From contig CAAGIG010000087.1 of the NCBI GenBank assembly GCA_900769885.1, forward strand, positions 13,746-77,745: a DNA stretch of 64,000 nucleotides, read 5' to 3'. Positions 28,141 through 36,646 of this stretch are shown here, piece after piece. The translations under genes were made by a program, and so were the position numbers. The stretch comes from Rikenellaceae bacterium. GTDB lineage: Bacteria > Bacteroidota > Bacteroidia > Bacteroidales > UBA932. The number at the start of each line of letters is the position of its first letter. Position 1 is the first letter of the stretch. The notes under the pieces are model-generated. The model made no database searches. It was given only the letters and a program-made list of their open reading frames with translations, and was not told where the DNA came from.

Positions 28141-28359
28141 TTATTTGTATCTGAAAGAAATTCTTCCTTTTGATAAGTCATAAGGAGACATTTCAACCCT
28201 TACTTTGTCGCCTGGCAGGATACGGATGTAGTGCATACGCATCTTACCTGAAATGTGGGCTATAACTATGTGACCATTATCCAACTCAACTCTGAACATT
28301 GCATTGGACAATGCTTCGACGATTGTACCTTCTTTTTCTATTGCAGCTTGTTTGGGCAT
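28141..28359 (-). CDS. infA: Translation initiation factor IF-1
   Basis: A 72-residue S1/OB-fold protein. [40 protein letters not shown] and the ending [11 protein letters not shown] match IF-1 along its full length. IF-1 binds the A site of the 30S subunit during initiation. It lies between map (23-bp gap) and rpmJ. Confidence 0.98.
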   Translation of the reverse strand: MPKQAAIEKEGTIVEALSNAMFRVELDNGHIVIAHISGKMRMHYIRILPGDKVRVEMSPYDLSKGRISFRYK

Positions 28360-28382
28360 ATAAATTTCTTCTTATAAACTTA

Positions 28383-29162
28383 TTAATATTGTCTCTTTCC
28401 TTCTATAAAATCAAAAGTAGATAGAACATCAGGCTGATTATCTTTGACAGCGACTGTCAACTCGAAATGTGCGGAGTACTTTTTATCTACTGTACTTACC
28501 GCCCAACCGTTATCATGAAGATAAATCGATCTTTGCCCGGCGTTAATCATTGGTTCGATACAGATAGTCATTCCATTTATCAATTTCTTACCGCTTCCGA
28601 TTCTTCCGTAGTTGGGAATCTCAGGGTGTTCGTGCATATTCTTGCCGACCCCGTGTCCCACAAACTCGCGAACTACGGAAAAACCGAAACTTTCGGCATA
28701 AGACTGTACTGCGTGACCTATATCCCCCACTCTGTTTCCAGCAATAGCTTTTTCTATGCCGCGATACAAAGACTCTTTGGTTACATCCAGCAACTTCTGA
28801 GTTTCTTCACTTACATTTCCAACAGGGAAAGTATAAGCAGAATCTCCATAAAAGCCTTTATATATAGTTCCGCAATCAACCGAAACAATATCTCCATCTT
28901 TAAGGCGGTAGTCTGAAGGAAAGCCGTGAACTACCACATCATTGACTGAGACACAAAGAGTGTAAGGAAATCCACCGTACCCAAGAAAACCTGGTTCCGC
29001 ACCATTGTCACGAATGAACTGTTCCGCAATGCGGTCCAACTCCATTGTGGTTACGCCTGGGGCAATGTGTTTGCCAACTTCGGCCAATGTTTTTGAAACT
29101 ATGATTGCATTCTCGCGAAGAATTTCAATCTCTTCCTGGGTCTTTATTCTAATCATACTCAA
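28383..29162 (-). CDS. map: Methionine aminopeptidase, type I
   Basis: A 259-residue pita-bread fold enzyme that removes N-terminal Met from new proteins. The five metal ligands are visible: Asp in VSVDCGTIYKGFYGDSAYTF (two Asp), His in FVGHGVGKNMHEHPEIPNYG, Glu in GMTICIEPMI and Glu in SAHFELTV. There is no N-terminal zinc-finger extension. It lies between secY and infA in the operon, a usual location. An alternative ATG two codons later is possible. Confidence 0.97.
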   Translation of the reverse strand: MSMIRIKTQEEIEILRENAIIVSKTLAEVGKHIAPGVTTMELDRIAEQFIRDNGAEPGFLGYGGFPYTLCVSVNDVVVHGFPSDYRLKDGDIVSVDCGTIYKGFYGDSAYTFPVGNVSEETQKLLDVTKESLYRGIEKAIAGNRVGDIGHAVQSYAESFGFSVVREFVGHGVGKNMHEHPEIPNYGRIGSGKKLINGMTICIEPMINAGQRSIYLHDNGWAVSTVDKKYSAHFELTVAVKDNQPDVLSTFDFIEGKRQY

Positions 29163-29176
29163 TGAACTTTTGAGAA

Positions 29177-30496
29177 TTACATTCCCGAACGACCTTTTAG
29201 ACGTCCGGTTTTCATCAAACCGTCGTAGTGACGCATCAACAAATGAGATTCAATTTGTTGCAATGTGTCTAAAACTACTCCTACAAGGATAAGCAATGAT
29301 GTACCGCCATAGAATTGAGCGAACTGATTGTTTATCCCGAATATCATAGCAAATGCAGGTAATATCGCAACGATTGCTAGGAAAATAGATCCTGGCAAGG
29401 TAATACGCGACATGATTGCATCCAAATAGTCAGCAGTTTTCTTACCGGGTTTAACACCAGGGATGAAACCTCCGTTTTTCTTCATCTCTTCTGCCATCAT
29501 ATTGGGGTTCACAGTAATTGCTGTATAGAAGAATGTGAACAAACCAACAAGCAAAGCGAAGATGAAGTTATACCAGAATCCGGTATAATCGCTCAATGTA
29601 GCAGCCAAACCTTGAGTTGCATCAAAACCTGCAAGAAGGAGAGGGAACATCATCAATGCCTGAGCAAAGATGATAGGCATAACGCCTGCTGCATTGATTT
29701 TTAGAGGAATATACTGGCGTACACCACCATACTGCTTGTTACCGATTATTCTTTTTGCATATTGTACAGGAACTTTACGTTGACCTTGTACCAAAGCTAT
29801 CGTTGCAACGAAGATCAAGAACAGGAATACGATTTCAATGATGAACATTAGAGGACCACCATTGGTTTGACTCCATCTTTGAGCAGCTTCAGCGAACAAT
29901 GCGAATGGCAAACGAGCGATAATACCGACCATAATGATCAATGAGATACCGTTTCCAAGACCTCTGTCGGTAATACGTTCACCAAGCCACATTACGAACA
30001 TTGTTCCGGCCATTAGAACGATAGTTGCAAAAATGTTATATGAGAATCCTTGAACCAAGAATGCTTCAGCTGGCAATTGCGCGTGTAGGTTTGTAATATA
30101 CGCAGGACCTTGTATCAAAAGGATAGCAATTGTCAAGAAACGGGTCCACTGATTCATTTTTCTACGTCCGCTCTCACCTTCCCTTTGCATCTTTTGGAAG
30201 TAGGGAACCATCACACCCAACAACTGGATTACGATGGAAGCGGAGATATAAGGCATAACTCCCAATGCAAAGATTGATGCATTGCCGAACGCACCGCCGG
30301 AAAACATATCCAAAAGACTGAGAAGTCCTGAAGATGCTTGTTCTTCGAGAGCAGCCAATTGTGTAGGGTCAATACCTGGAAGCACAATAAAACTACCCAA
30401 ACGATAAACAAGGAGCAAAAGAACTGTGTAAACAATTCTTTTTCTCAACTCCTCGATCTTGAAGATATTTTGTATGGTTTGAAAAAATCTTTTCAT
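29177..30496 (-). CDS. secY: Protein translocase channel subunit SecY
   Basis: A 439-residue ten-helix membrane protein. RKRIVYTVLLLLVYRLGSFI (TM1), the plug region after it, GERITDRGLGNGISLIIMVGI (loop before TM5) and NPNMMAEEMKKNGGFIPGVK PGKKTADYL (cytoplasmic loop, two pieces) are conserved. SecY is the pore for export and membrane insertion, with SecE and SecG elsewhere. It starts 13 nt after rplO, the standard spc-operon order. Confidence 0.97.
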   Translation of the reverse strand: MKRFFQTIQNIFKIEELRKRIVYTVLLLLVYRLGSFIVLPGIDPTQLAALEEQASSGLLSLLDMFSGGAFGNASIFALGVMPYISASIVIQLLGVMVPYFQKMQREGESGRRKMNQWTRFLTIAILLIQGPAYITNLHAQLPAEAFLVQGFSYNIFATIVLMAGTMFVMWLGERITDRGLGNGISLIIMVGIIARLPFALFAEAAQRWSQTNGGPLMFIIEIVFLFLIFVATIALVQGQRKVPVQYAKRIIGNKQYGGVRQYIPLKINAAGVMPIIFAQALMMFPLLLAGFDATQGLAATLSDYTGFWYNFIFALLVGLFTFFYTAITVNPNMMAEEMKKNGGFIPGVKPGKKTADYLDAIMSRITLPGSIFLAIVAILPAFAMIFGINNQFAQFYGGTSLLILVGVVLDTLQQIESHLLMRHYDGLMKTGRLKGRSGM

Positions 30497-30509
30497 TAGG
30501 TGTTATTTT

Positions 30510-30956
30510 TTAAAGGATGATAGCCTTACCTTCCAAAGCTTCGATTTTAGCGATAGCTGTTTTTGAGAAAGCATCAGCTGTTACTTCGAGTTTTACTGTC
30601 AACTCACCATTACCAAGGATTTTAACTTTGTCGTTTTTAGAAACTAGACCAGCCTCGATAAGATTGTCGAAAGTAATAACTGTTAGACCTCTCTTTTCGC
30701 TCAATGATTGAAGAGTAGAAAGGTTTACAGCTTTGTACTCAACTCTAGTAGGGTTGTGGAAACCAAATTTAGGCAGACGTCTTTGGATAGGCATCTGACC
30801 ACCCTCGAATCCGATTTTTCTTGAATAACCAGAACGAGATTTAGCACCGTTCATACCACGTGTTGATTGTCCACCGTGACCTGAACCTTCACCTCTACCG
30901 ATACGTTTTTCTCTCTTAGTAGAACCTTTTGCGGGTGTTAAATTATTTAATTTCAT
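30510..30956 (-). CDS. rplO: 50S ribosomal protein L15
   Basis: A 148-residue protein. MKLNNLTPAKGSTKREKRIG, RGEGSGHGGQSTRGMNGAKS and FEGGQMPIQRRLPKFGF are L15 signatures. The basic, glycine-rich N-terminal arm threads into 23S rRNA. Between rpmD (17-bp gap) and secY. Confidence 0.97.
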   Translation of the reverse strand: MKLNNLTPAKGSTKREKRIGRGEGSGHGGQSTRGMNGAKSRSGYSRKIGFEGGQMPIQRRLPKFGFHNPTRVEYKAVNLSTLQSLSEKRGLTVITFDNLIEAGLVSKNDKVKILGNGELTVKLEVTADAFSKTAIAKIEALEGKAIIL

Positions 30957-30973
30957 CTGATAAACCTCCGTGA

Positions 30974-31156
30974 TTAGTTAATTTCTTCTACTTTAACAAG
31001 GTGTAGAACTTTTTGAATCATACCGTTGGTAACGGGAGTAAGTTCAATTTCTACTGATTGATGCATACGGCGAAGACCTAAAGATACAAGGTTAGCTCTT
31101 TGTCTTTGGGTTGAACCGTTTTTACTTTTGATTTGTGTTACTCTAACTTTTGCCAT
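30974..31156 (-). CDS. rpmD: 50S ribosomal protein L30
   Basis: A 60-residue protein: VRVTQIKSKNGSTQRQRANL, SLGLRRMHQSVEI and VLHLVKVEEIN match L30 along its length. A plausible ribosome-binding stretch (AAGGAGGTGCAAC on the minus strand) precedes the ATG, stronger than at most genes here. Confidence 0.96.
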   Translation of the reverse strand: MAKVRVTQIKSKNGSTQRQRANLVSLGLRRMHQSVEIELTPVTNGMIQKVLHLVKVEEIN

Positions 31157-31167
31157 GTTGCACCTCC

Positions 31168-31686
31168 TTATCCTTTAAATACTCTTTGCATAGGAATACC
31201 GCGAACACCAGCAATTGTATATGCATCACGAAGTTCTGCAAGTGCAGCGATAGTAGCTTTCACCAAGTTGTGAGGGTTTGATGAACCTTTTGATTTAGCC
31301 AACACGTCGTGTACACCAGCTGATTCGAATACTGCACGCATCGCACCACCGGCGATAAGACCGGTACCGGGAGCTGCGGGTTTCATAAATACTCTTGCAC
31401 CGCCAAATTTAGCTTCCTGCTCGTGAGGAATGGTTCTCTTGTTAAGAGGAACCTTTACAAGATTTTTCTTTGCATCTTCTATCCCTTTAGAGATAGCTGT
31501 AGTTACTTCGTTGGCCTTTCCGAGACCATAACCTACAACACCTTTCTCATCTCCAACAACAACGATAGCTGCGAAGCTGAAGTGGCGTCCACCTTTGGTT
31601 ACTTTTGTAACTCTTTGAACCGCTACCAATCTGTCTTTAAGTTCAAGATCGGTGGTTTTTACTTTCTTTACGTTGATATCTGCCAT
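31168..31686 (-). CDS. rpsE: 30S ribosomal protein S5
   Basis: A 172-residue protein. The N-terminal dsRBD-like part has [20 protein letters not shown] and [20 protein letters not shown]; the C-terminal part has [20 protein letters not shown] and [17 protein letters not shown]5 helps mRNA helicase activity and decoding accuracy at the small subunit. Confidence 0.97.
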   Translation of the reverse strand: MADINVKKVKTTDLELKDRLVAVQRVTKVTKGGRHFSFAAIVVVGDEKGVVGYGLGKANEVTTAISKGIEDAKKNLVKVPLNKRTIPHEQEAKFGGARVFMKPAAPGTGLIAGGAMRAVFESAGVHDVLAKSKGSSNPHNLVKATIAALAELRDAYTIAGVRGIPMQRVFKG

Positions 31687-31691
31687 GTCTC

Positions 31692-32054
31692 TTAGAATTT
31701 AAGACCGCCCTCGCGAGCTGCGTCTGCCAAACTTTTAACTCTTCCGTGATATAGGTAACCTCCGCGGTCGAAAGATACGGATGTAATACCTTTTTCAATT
31801 GCACGTTCAGCAACCAATTTACCAACAAGCGCTGCGATTTCAGATGCAGTTTTACCTTTTACTGCTTCTGCCAAAGCTTTATCGTTTGAACCGGCATAAA
31901 CAAGAGTCATACCTTTGGTATCATCGATAACCTGAACATAAATTTGCTTATTACTTCTGAATACCGACATTCTAGGTCTTTCGGGAGTACCGTTAACCAC
32001 TTTACGAATACGGTAACGAATTCTTTGTCTTCTTTCAATTTTAGTCATTGCCAT
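31692..32054 (-). CDS. rplR: 50S ribosomal protein L18
   Basis: A 120-residue protein. [36 protein letters not shown] and the end [21 protein letters not shown] (ends YLYHG and GGLKF) identify L18, a 5S rRNA binder. Start at 32054, with a second in-frame Met two codons later. Confidence 0.97.
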   Translation of the reverse strand: MAMTKIERRQRIRYRIRKVVNGTPERPRMSVFRSNKQIYVQVIDDTKGMTLVYAGSNDKALAEAVKGKTASEIAALVGKLVAERAIEKGITSVSFDRGGYLYHGRVKSLADAAREGGLKF

Positions 32055-32071
32055 AATCTTGTCCCTCCTAA

Positions 32072-32632
32072 TTATTTAGCGCCTGCTGATTTACCAGCTT
32101 TACGACGAAGTTGTTCACCGACAAACTTGATACCTTTACCTTTGTAAGGTTCTGGTTCTCTCAATGAGCGGATTTTAGCCGCAACTTGTCCGAGAAGTTG
32201 TTTGTCATAACTCTTAAGAACGAGAATAGGGTTTTGACCCTTTTTAACAGCCTCAGCTTCAGCTTTGATTTCAGCAGGAAGCTGGAAATGAATATCGTGT
32301 GAGTAACCTAGGTTAAGTTCAAGGATTTGACCTTTAACTTCAACACGGAATCCCACACCAATCAACTCTTGTTTGATGGTATATCCAGTAGAGACACCAG
32401 TCACCATATTGTTGATTAGAGCACGATAAAGACCGTGCAATGAACGGTGACGTGGGCTATCTGTAGGACGAGCTACAGTTAGGATATTGCCGTCAACGGA
32501 TACTTTGATGTCAGGGTTGACTTTCTGACTCAGTTGTCCGAGCGGTCCTTTAACCATTACCACATTTGCAGAGTCTACTTCTACAGTAACTCCTTGTGGA
32601 AGGTGTACAGGCAATTTTCCAATTCTTGACAT
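32072..32632 (-). CDS. rplF: 50S ribosomal protein L6
   Basis: A 186-residue protein with the two repeated L6 domains. [19 protein letters not shown] at the start, [15 protein letters not shown] in the middle and [20 protein letters not shown] near the end are diagnostic. L6 lies at the base of the L7/L12 stalk near the GTPase centre. Confidence 0.97.
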   Translation of the reverse strand: MSRIGKLPVHLPQGVTVEVDSANVVMVKGPLGQLSQKVNPDIKVSVDGNILTVARPTDSPRHRSLHGLYRALINNMVTGVSTGYTIKQELIGVGFRVEVKGQILELNLGYSHDIHFQLPAEIKAEAEAVKKGQNPILVLKSYDKQLLGQVAAKIRSLREPEPYKGKGIKFVGEQLRRKAGKSAGAK

Positions 32633-32656
32633 TTTCTATACTTTTTTAAAAAATTA

Positions 32657-33052
32657 TTAATAAACATAACAAATTACCTCGCCACCTACGTTAAGTTCTC
32701 TAGCTTCTTTGTCGGTGATGATACCTTTTGAGGTAGAGATGATAGCGATACCTAGTCCGTTCAATACGCGTGGTAGATCTTCTACACCTGCATATTTTCT
32801 AAGACCTGGTGTACTTACACGTTTGATTTTCTTAACTGCAGCTTGTTTGGTTACAGGATGGTATTTAAGAGCCATCTTGATAGTGCTGCAAGGAGTACCC
32901 TCTACAAGTTTGTAGCTAAGGATATATCCTTTCTCGTGAAGAATACGGGTAAGTTCCATTTTCATTTTTGAAGCGGGAACTTCTACAATTTTGTGTTTTG
33001 CGAGATACGCATTTCTAACTCTGGTTAGAAAATCTGCTATTGGATCAGTCAT
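32657..33052 (-). CDS. rpsH: 30S ribosomal protein S8
   Basis: A 131-residue protein. TDPIADFLTRVRNAYLAKHK at the start and ISTSKGIITDKEARELNVGGE near the end (ends ISTSKG and VGGE) are S8 motifs. S8 binds helix 21 of 16S rRNA; in E. coli it also represses the spc operon by binding its mRNA. Here it is preceded by the longest spacer inside the operon (82 nt) with a candidate hairpin. Confidence 0.97.
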   Translation of the reverse strand: MTDPIADFLTRVRNAYLAKHKIVEVPASKMKMELTRILHEKGYILSYKLVEGTPCSTIKMALKYHPVTKQAAVKKIKRVSTPGLRKYAGVEDLPRVLNGLGIAIISTSKGIITDKEARELNVGGEVICYVY

Positions 33053-33075
33053 TTTTAAATTAGTTTTTTAAGATT

Positions 33076-33097
33076 CGACAACCCTTGCGGGTGCCCG
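33076..33097 (-). promoter_or_regulatory. Candidate RNA hairpin in the rpsN-rpsH spacer
   Basis: In the minus-strand transcript an ACCC/GGGU stem closes a GCAA (GNRA) tetraloop; beyond a 2x2 internal loop the helix continues with CGG/UCG. It lies 24 nt upstream of the rpsH ATG in an 82-nt spacer. A helix with an internal loop is what an S8-binding site would look like, but the identity of the ligand, if any, is inference. Confidence 0.3.
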
Positions 33098-33134
33098 ATA
33101 TCCAATTGTTATTAATTATTGTTTATAATAGTTG

Positions 33135-33404
33135 TTACCAACTTGCTTTTTTAACTCCGGGGATCAAACCTGCACTTGCCATTTCACGGAACTGAATACG
33201 GCTGATACCGAAAATACGCATATATCCTTTTGGACGTCCTGTGATAGAGCAACGGTTGTGCTGACGGCAAGGGCTTGAGTTCTTAGGAAGTTTGTCAAGA
33301 GCTGCCCAGTCACCTGCTTCTTTTAGGGCTTGGCGTTTTTCTGCATATTTAGCGCATAGTTTCGCACGTTTCACTTCACGTGCTTTCATTGATTCTTTTG
33401 CCAT
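33135..33404 (-). CDS. rpsN: 30S ribosomal protein S14 (long, zinc-free type)
   Basis: An 89-residue protein. [20 protein letters not shown] at the start and the C-terminal [25 protein letters not shown] (two adjacent pieces) identify S14. The length and single CxxxxxC pattern mark the zinc-free C-minus type, rather than the 61-residue zinc form. It lies in the head of the small subunit. Confidence 0.97.
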   Translation of the reverse strand: MAKESMKAREVKRAKLCAKYAEKRQALKEAGDWAALDKLPKNSSPCRQHNRCSITGRPKGYMRIFGISRIQFREMASAGLIPGVKKASW

Positions 33405-33413
33405 ATATCTTTA

Positions 33414-34010
33414 CTATTTTTTATTCTTAAAGGGCAATCCAAATTCACGTAGTAGAGCGTATGCTTCTTCGTCTTTGTCTGCTGAAGTCACGAAAGTGAT
33501 TTCCATACCGAAGATTTTGGTAATCTTGTCGATGTCGATTTCAGGGAAGATGATTTGCTCTTTGATACCAAGAGTGTAGTTACCTCTACCATCAAATTTC
33601 TCGTTGATACCGTTGAAGTCTCTGATACGAGGAAGAGAGATAGCGATAAGTCTTTCAAGGAATTCGTACATTTTGGTAGAACGTAGGGTAACTTTCACAC
33701 CAATTGCTGTACCTTTACGAAGCTTGAAGTTAGAGATATCTTTCTTAGAGTAAGTAGTAACAGCTTTTTGACCTGCGATAGCAGTAAGTTCCTGTTGTGC
33801 AACTTCTACTAGTTTTTTATCTCCTGTAGCAGCTCCGATACCTTGGTTAATGGTAATTTTAACAAGCTTGGGAACTTGCATAACTGAAGCATAACCAAAC
33901 TCTTTTTGAAGTTTAGCTATAATCTCTTCTTTATATTTCTTTTGAAGATTAGGAACGTATCCTTCCAAGCTAACTTGTTCTTCTTTTTTAACCTCTGCTT
34001 TCTTTGCCAT
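33414..34010 (-). CDS. rplE: 50S ribosomal protein L5
   Basis: A 198-residue protein. [40 protein letters not shown] and [20 protein letters not shown] are L5 signatures. An N-terminal extension of ~18 charged residues ([18 protein letters not shown]) precedes the normal start of the fold. L5 binds 5S rRNA and contacts P-site tRNA. Its ATG overlaps the rplX stop by one base. Confidence 0.97.
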   Translation of the reverse strand: MAKKAEVKKEEQVSLEGYVPNLQKKYKEEIIAKLQKEFGYASVMQVPKLVKITINQGIGAATGDKKLVEVAQQELTAIAGQKAVTTYSKKDISNFKLRKGTAIGVKVTLRSTKMYEFLERLIAISLPRIRDFNGINEKFDGRGNYTLGIKEQIIFPEIDIDKITKIFGMEITFVTSADKDEEAYALLREFGLPFKNKK

Positions 34011-34333
34011 TACTTAATCTCCTGTGATGATTTTTTAGCATAACGAACCAATTTTCCGTTTTCACCTACACGACGACCGATTTTGGTAGGACCACCGTTT
34101 ACAGGGTCAACTACTTGTAGGTTAGAAATATGAATTCCTGCTTCTTGTTTGATAATACCACCTTGAGGATGTTTAGCGTTAGGTTTGGTGTGTTTGCTAA
34201 CCATATTGATTCCCTCAACGATAGCGCGATCTTTTTTAGTGATAACTTCTAGGACTTTACCGGTTTTACCCTTATCATTCCCAGCGTTCACATAGACCAT
34301 GTCTCCTTTTTTAATATGTAATTTTCTATTCAT
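34010..34333 (-). CDS. rplX: 50S ribosomal protein L24
   Basis: A 107-residue KOW-domain protein. [20 protein letters not shown] and [13 protein letters not shown] are diagnostic. L24 starts assembly of the large subunit and lies by the tunnel exit. A GGAGGT-like stretch (minus strand, about 34346-34341) precedes the ATG, a rarer feature in this genome. Confidence 0.97.
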   Translation of the reverse strand: MNRKLHIKKGDMVYVNAGNDKGKTGKVLEVITKKDRAIVEGINMVSKHTKPNAKHPQGGIIKQEAGIHISNLQVVDPVNGGPTKIGRRVGENGKLVRYAKKSSQEIK

Positions 34334-34347
34334 ATCAATACCTCCTA

Positions 34348-34713
34348 TTATAATACCTCAGGCGCTAAAGAGACAATCTTCATATAGTTGTCACGCAACT
34401 CACGGGCAACGGGTCCGAAAATACGGGTACCACGAACTTCACCCTGATTATTCAAAAGCACGCAAGCATTGTCATCAAAACGAATATATGAACCGTCGGG
34501 ACGACGAATTTCTTTCTTTGTACGCACTACAACAGCCTTAGAAACTGAACCTTTTTTAGCGTCGCCGCCTGGTATTGCGCTTTTTACTGCGACTACAATT
34601 TTGTCGCCTACACTAGCATAACGACGGCGTGTTCCACCCAATACACGGATACATAGAACTTCTTTAGCACCGCTGTTATCTGCAACTAATAAACGTGATT
34701 CTTGTTGTATCAT
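34348..34713 (-). CDS. rplN: 50S ribosomal protein L14
   Basis: A 121-residue protein. [39 protein letters not shown] and [19 protein letters not shown] are L14 signatures. L14 forms an inter-subunit bridge and the binding surface for RsfS. Gap of 3 bp to rpsQ. Confidence 0.98.
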   Translation of the reverse strand: MIQQESRLLVADNSGAKEVLCIRVLGGTRRRYASVGDKIVVAVKSAIPGGDAKKGSVSKAVVVRTKKEIRRPDGSYIRFDDNACVLLNNQGEVRGTRIFGPVARELRDNYMKIVSLAPEVL

Positions 34714-34716
34714 AGC

Positions 34717-34971
34717 TTATTTAACTTTTTCTACGATTTCTACTAATCTCCAGCACTTGGTTTTACTCAAAGGACGAGTCTCCATAATGCGTACTGTATC
34801 ACCCTCGTCGCATACGTTTTTCTCATCGTGAGCAACGAATTTTGTGGTTTTGTTTACGAATTTACCGTAAAGAGGGTGTTTTTCTTTAATTCTAACGGCA
34901 ACTACGATAGATTTATCCATCTTATTGCTAACCACTACCCCAATTCTTTCTTTGCGTAAATTTCTTTCCAT
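34717..34971 (-). CDS. rpsQ: 30S ribosomal protein S17
   Basis: An 84-residue OB-fold protein: [39 protein letters not shown] and [20 protein letters not shown]. The frame is open 31 codons further upstream, inside rpmC, but the ATG at 34971, 4 nt after the rpmC stop, gives the standard S17 length. Confidence 0.97.
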   Translation of the reverse strand: MERNLRKERIGVVVSNKMDKSIVVAVRIKEKHPLYGKFVNKTTKFVAHDEKNVCDEGDTVRIMETRPLSKTKCWRLVEIVEKVK

Positions 34972-34975
34972 AAAA

Positions 34976-35173
34976 TTACTCTGCTTTGTTTTCAAGTTCG
35001 GTAAGAATGGTAAGCATACGAGCGATGTCCTTACCTGCCTTTCTAATTTTTGATGTGTCTTCAATAGGGGAGACAGCGTGGTTTAGCTTCATTTGCTGAA
35101 GATTTGCTTTTTCTGCTTCAATGCGTTCACGCAAATCTTTTACCGACATTTCGCGAATTTCATTCGATTTCAT
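34976..35173 (-). CDS. rpmC: 50S ribosomal protein L29
   Basis: A 65-residue two-helix protein: [49 protein letters not shown]29 flanks the tunnel exit and forms part of the docking site for signal recognition particle and trigger factor. Confidence 0.96.
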   Translation of the reverse strand: MKSNEIREMSVKDLRERIEAEKANLQQMKLNHAVSPIEDTSKIRKAGKDIARMLTILTELENKAE

Positions 35174-35192
35174 TTTCTACTCCTCCCTTAAA

Positions 35193-35615
35193 TTATTGTT
35201 CAACATAATCTCTACGCACTACAAATTTTGTAGTTACAGGTAGTTTTTGAGCGCCAAGACGAAGTGCCTCTTTTGCGATTTCCAAGGGAACACCTTCAGC
35301 CTCAATAATCATACGACCAGGGGTGATAGGAGCAACGAATCCTTCAGGAGCACCTTTACCTTTACCCATACGTACTTCAGCGGGTTTCTTTGTGTAAGGT
35401 TTGTCAGGGAATACTCTGATCCAAATTTTACCTTCACGTTTCATGTAACGTACTACCGCTTGACGAGCAGCCTCAATTTGTTGGCCAGTTAGCCAGCAAG
35501 ACTCTAGTGTCTTGATACCGAAAGAACCGAATGAAAGTTCAGTACCGCGATGTGCGTTACCTTTCATACGTCCTTTTTGCTGCCTTCTAAACTTTGTTTT
35601 CTTTGGTTGTAACAT
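35193..35615 (-). CDS. rplP: 50S ribosomal protein L16, first gene of the operon
   Basis: A 140-residue protein. [40 protein letters not shown] and [20 protein letters not shown] identify L16, a component near the A site and peptidyl transferase centre. In most bacteria rplP follows rpsC; here nothing precedes it on this strand and a promoter lies about 110 nt upstream. Confidence 0.97.
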   Translation of the reverse strand: MLQPKKTKFRRQQKGRMKGNAHRGTELSFGSFGIKTLESCWLTGQQIEAARQAVVRYMKREGKIWIRVFPDKPYTKKPAEVRMGKGKGAPEGFVAPITPGRMIIEAEGVPLEIAKEALRLGAQKLPVTTKFVVRRDYVEQ

Positions 35616-35726
35616 TGTCTATAAGTTTTTTAACTAATAAATTTCCGTTGTTTCTCCCTACGAAATCAGGCTTAACTGTTTGACTATCAAAAAGATAGAC
35701 ACATTTCACCCTATCATAGTGGATTG

Positions 35727-35757
35727 CAAATATAGGACATTTCTGCAAAACCACAAA
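35727..35757 (-). promoter_or_regulatory. rplP: Bacteroidetes promoter driving the rplP-first ribosomal operon
   Basis: On the minus strand TTTG (35757-35754) is followed after exactly 19 nt by TATATTTG (35734-35727), a full match to TTTG-N19-TAnnTTTG. Predicted transcription starts near 35720, giving a leader of about 105 nt before the rplP ATG. This is among the best promoter matches in the window. Confidence 0.78.
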
Positions 35758-35942
35758 TTTTTTTTACAATTTTTGACCGAGAAATTTTAAACCCAACCAA
35801 TCTAAACTCAGCGAGTTACAAAAATGAAAGATTTTTCGAAACATACATTTTCGACACAGATGAGATCCCAGTTTTCACAATGAAATTTGCAGCTTGGAAC
35901 AAAAATTGAAACAAGAAAAGGGCGACTCCGGAAAAAGAATAG

Positions 35943-35950
35943 TATCTTCG
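35943..35950 (+). promoter_or_regulatory. TTCG-type -7 element before the DUF4294 gene
   Basis: TATCTTCG differs from TAnnTTTG at one base and ends 9 nt before the ATG at 35960. The 12-mer TATCTTCGCCAC occurs again at 46399 before the nifX-like gene. No -33 box is clear. Confidence 0.4.
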
Positions 35951-35959
35951 CCACAAATT

Positions 35960-36646
35960 ATGAGAAAAATAATCCTTCCCATACTGATAATTCTGCTGTC
36001 AATACCTGCAGCACTCTCCCAAAACCGCAACATACGCCCCAAAAAAAGCGTAAAGGGACAGAATGTGCTCCAATACCAAATCATCGACGGAGACACAATT
36101 TACTTTGACAACATTATCCCCGCAAGAGTTGTTGCCAGCAAGAAAAAAGGGAAAGAGTGGAGAAAATATTACAAACTAGTCTACAATTTTGCAAAGACAT
36201 ATCCATACGCACTAATCGCCAAGGAGATACTGATGGAAGCCGATTCAACCATCACAACCGAAGATATGAATAAAAGGAAGAAAAACAGATATGTCTCAAA
36301 ACTTCAGGACGAACTTTTCAGCGTATTCGAGAAACCACTGAAAAACCTCACAATCACCCAAGGGCAACTTTTGCTCAAACTCATCCAAAGAGAAACCGGA
36401 ATTCTCCCCTACGACATCATCAAAACCTACAAAAGCAAAGCTGCAGCCGGATTCTGGCAAGGGATTGCCAGACTGTTCGGATCAAATATGAAAACCCCCT
36501 ACGACAAAGAGGGGGAAGATTCAGATACAGAAGAACTCGTCCAACTGTATCAACAAGGGGAATTCAACATCCTCTATTGGTCAATCTTTGGAACAGAACC
36601 ACCGAAACCTGCCTCACGCCCCAAAAACGACTTTCCTCAATACTAA
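35960..36646 (+). CDS. DUF4294 domain-containing secreted protein
   Basis: A 228-residue protein. The preferred start MRKIILPILIILLSIPAALS gives a clean signal peptide (cleavage near SQN); the frame opens 22 codons upstream but that would place charged residues before it. The conserved DUF4294 region spans about residues 45-170: DGDTIYFDNIIPARVV, KLVYNFAKTYPYALIAKE, and GQLLLKLIQRETG. It is a Bacteroidetes-specific periplasmic protein of unknown function. The 3' end overlaps the convergent LpxH-like gene by 33 bp. Confidence 0.82.
   Translation: MRKIILPILIILLSIPAALSQNRNIRPKKSVKGQNVLQYQIIDGDTIYFDNIIPARVVASKKKGKEWRKYYKLVYNFAKTYPYALIAKEILMEADSTITTEDMNKRKKNRYVSKLQDELFSVFEKPLKNLTITQGQLLLKLIQRETGILPYDIIKTYKSKAAAGFWQGIARLFGSNMKTPYDKEGEDSDTEELVQLYQQGEFNILYWSIFGTEPPKPASRPKNDFPQY

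Larger units (their letters stand above)
35616..35959. other. Longest gene-free stretch: leader of rplP and upstream region of DUF4294 gene
   Basis: A 344-bp AT-rich gap between two divergent genes. On the minus strand it holds the rplP promoter (35727-35757) and a ~105-nt leader with a short hairpin candidate (CTATC-AAAAA-GATAG, about 35685-35699). On the plus strand a TTCG-type -7 box (35943-35950) precedes the DUF4294 start. Between 35758 and 35942 I see only low-complexity A/T-rich sequence, no convincing ORF, no remnant of rpsC or rplV, and no RNA gene. Confidence 0.6.

Noticed and set aside
28011..28196. Longer 61-residue version of L36
   Set aside because: The extra 23 residues overlap infA coding sequence; the internal Met gives the universal 38-residue L36.
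35616..35959. Remnant of rpsC/rplV or a small RNA gene
   Set aside because: I read both strands and found no S3 or L22 motif, no tRNA-like fold and no terminator; only promoters and a short hairpin.
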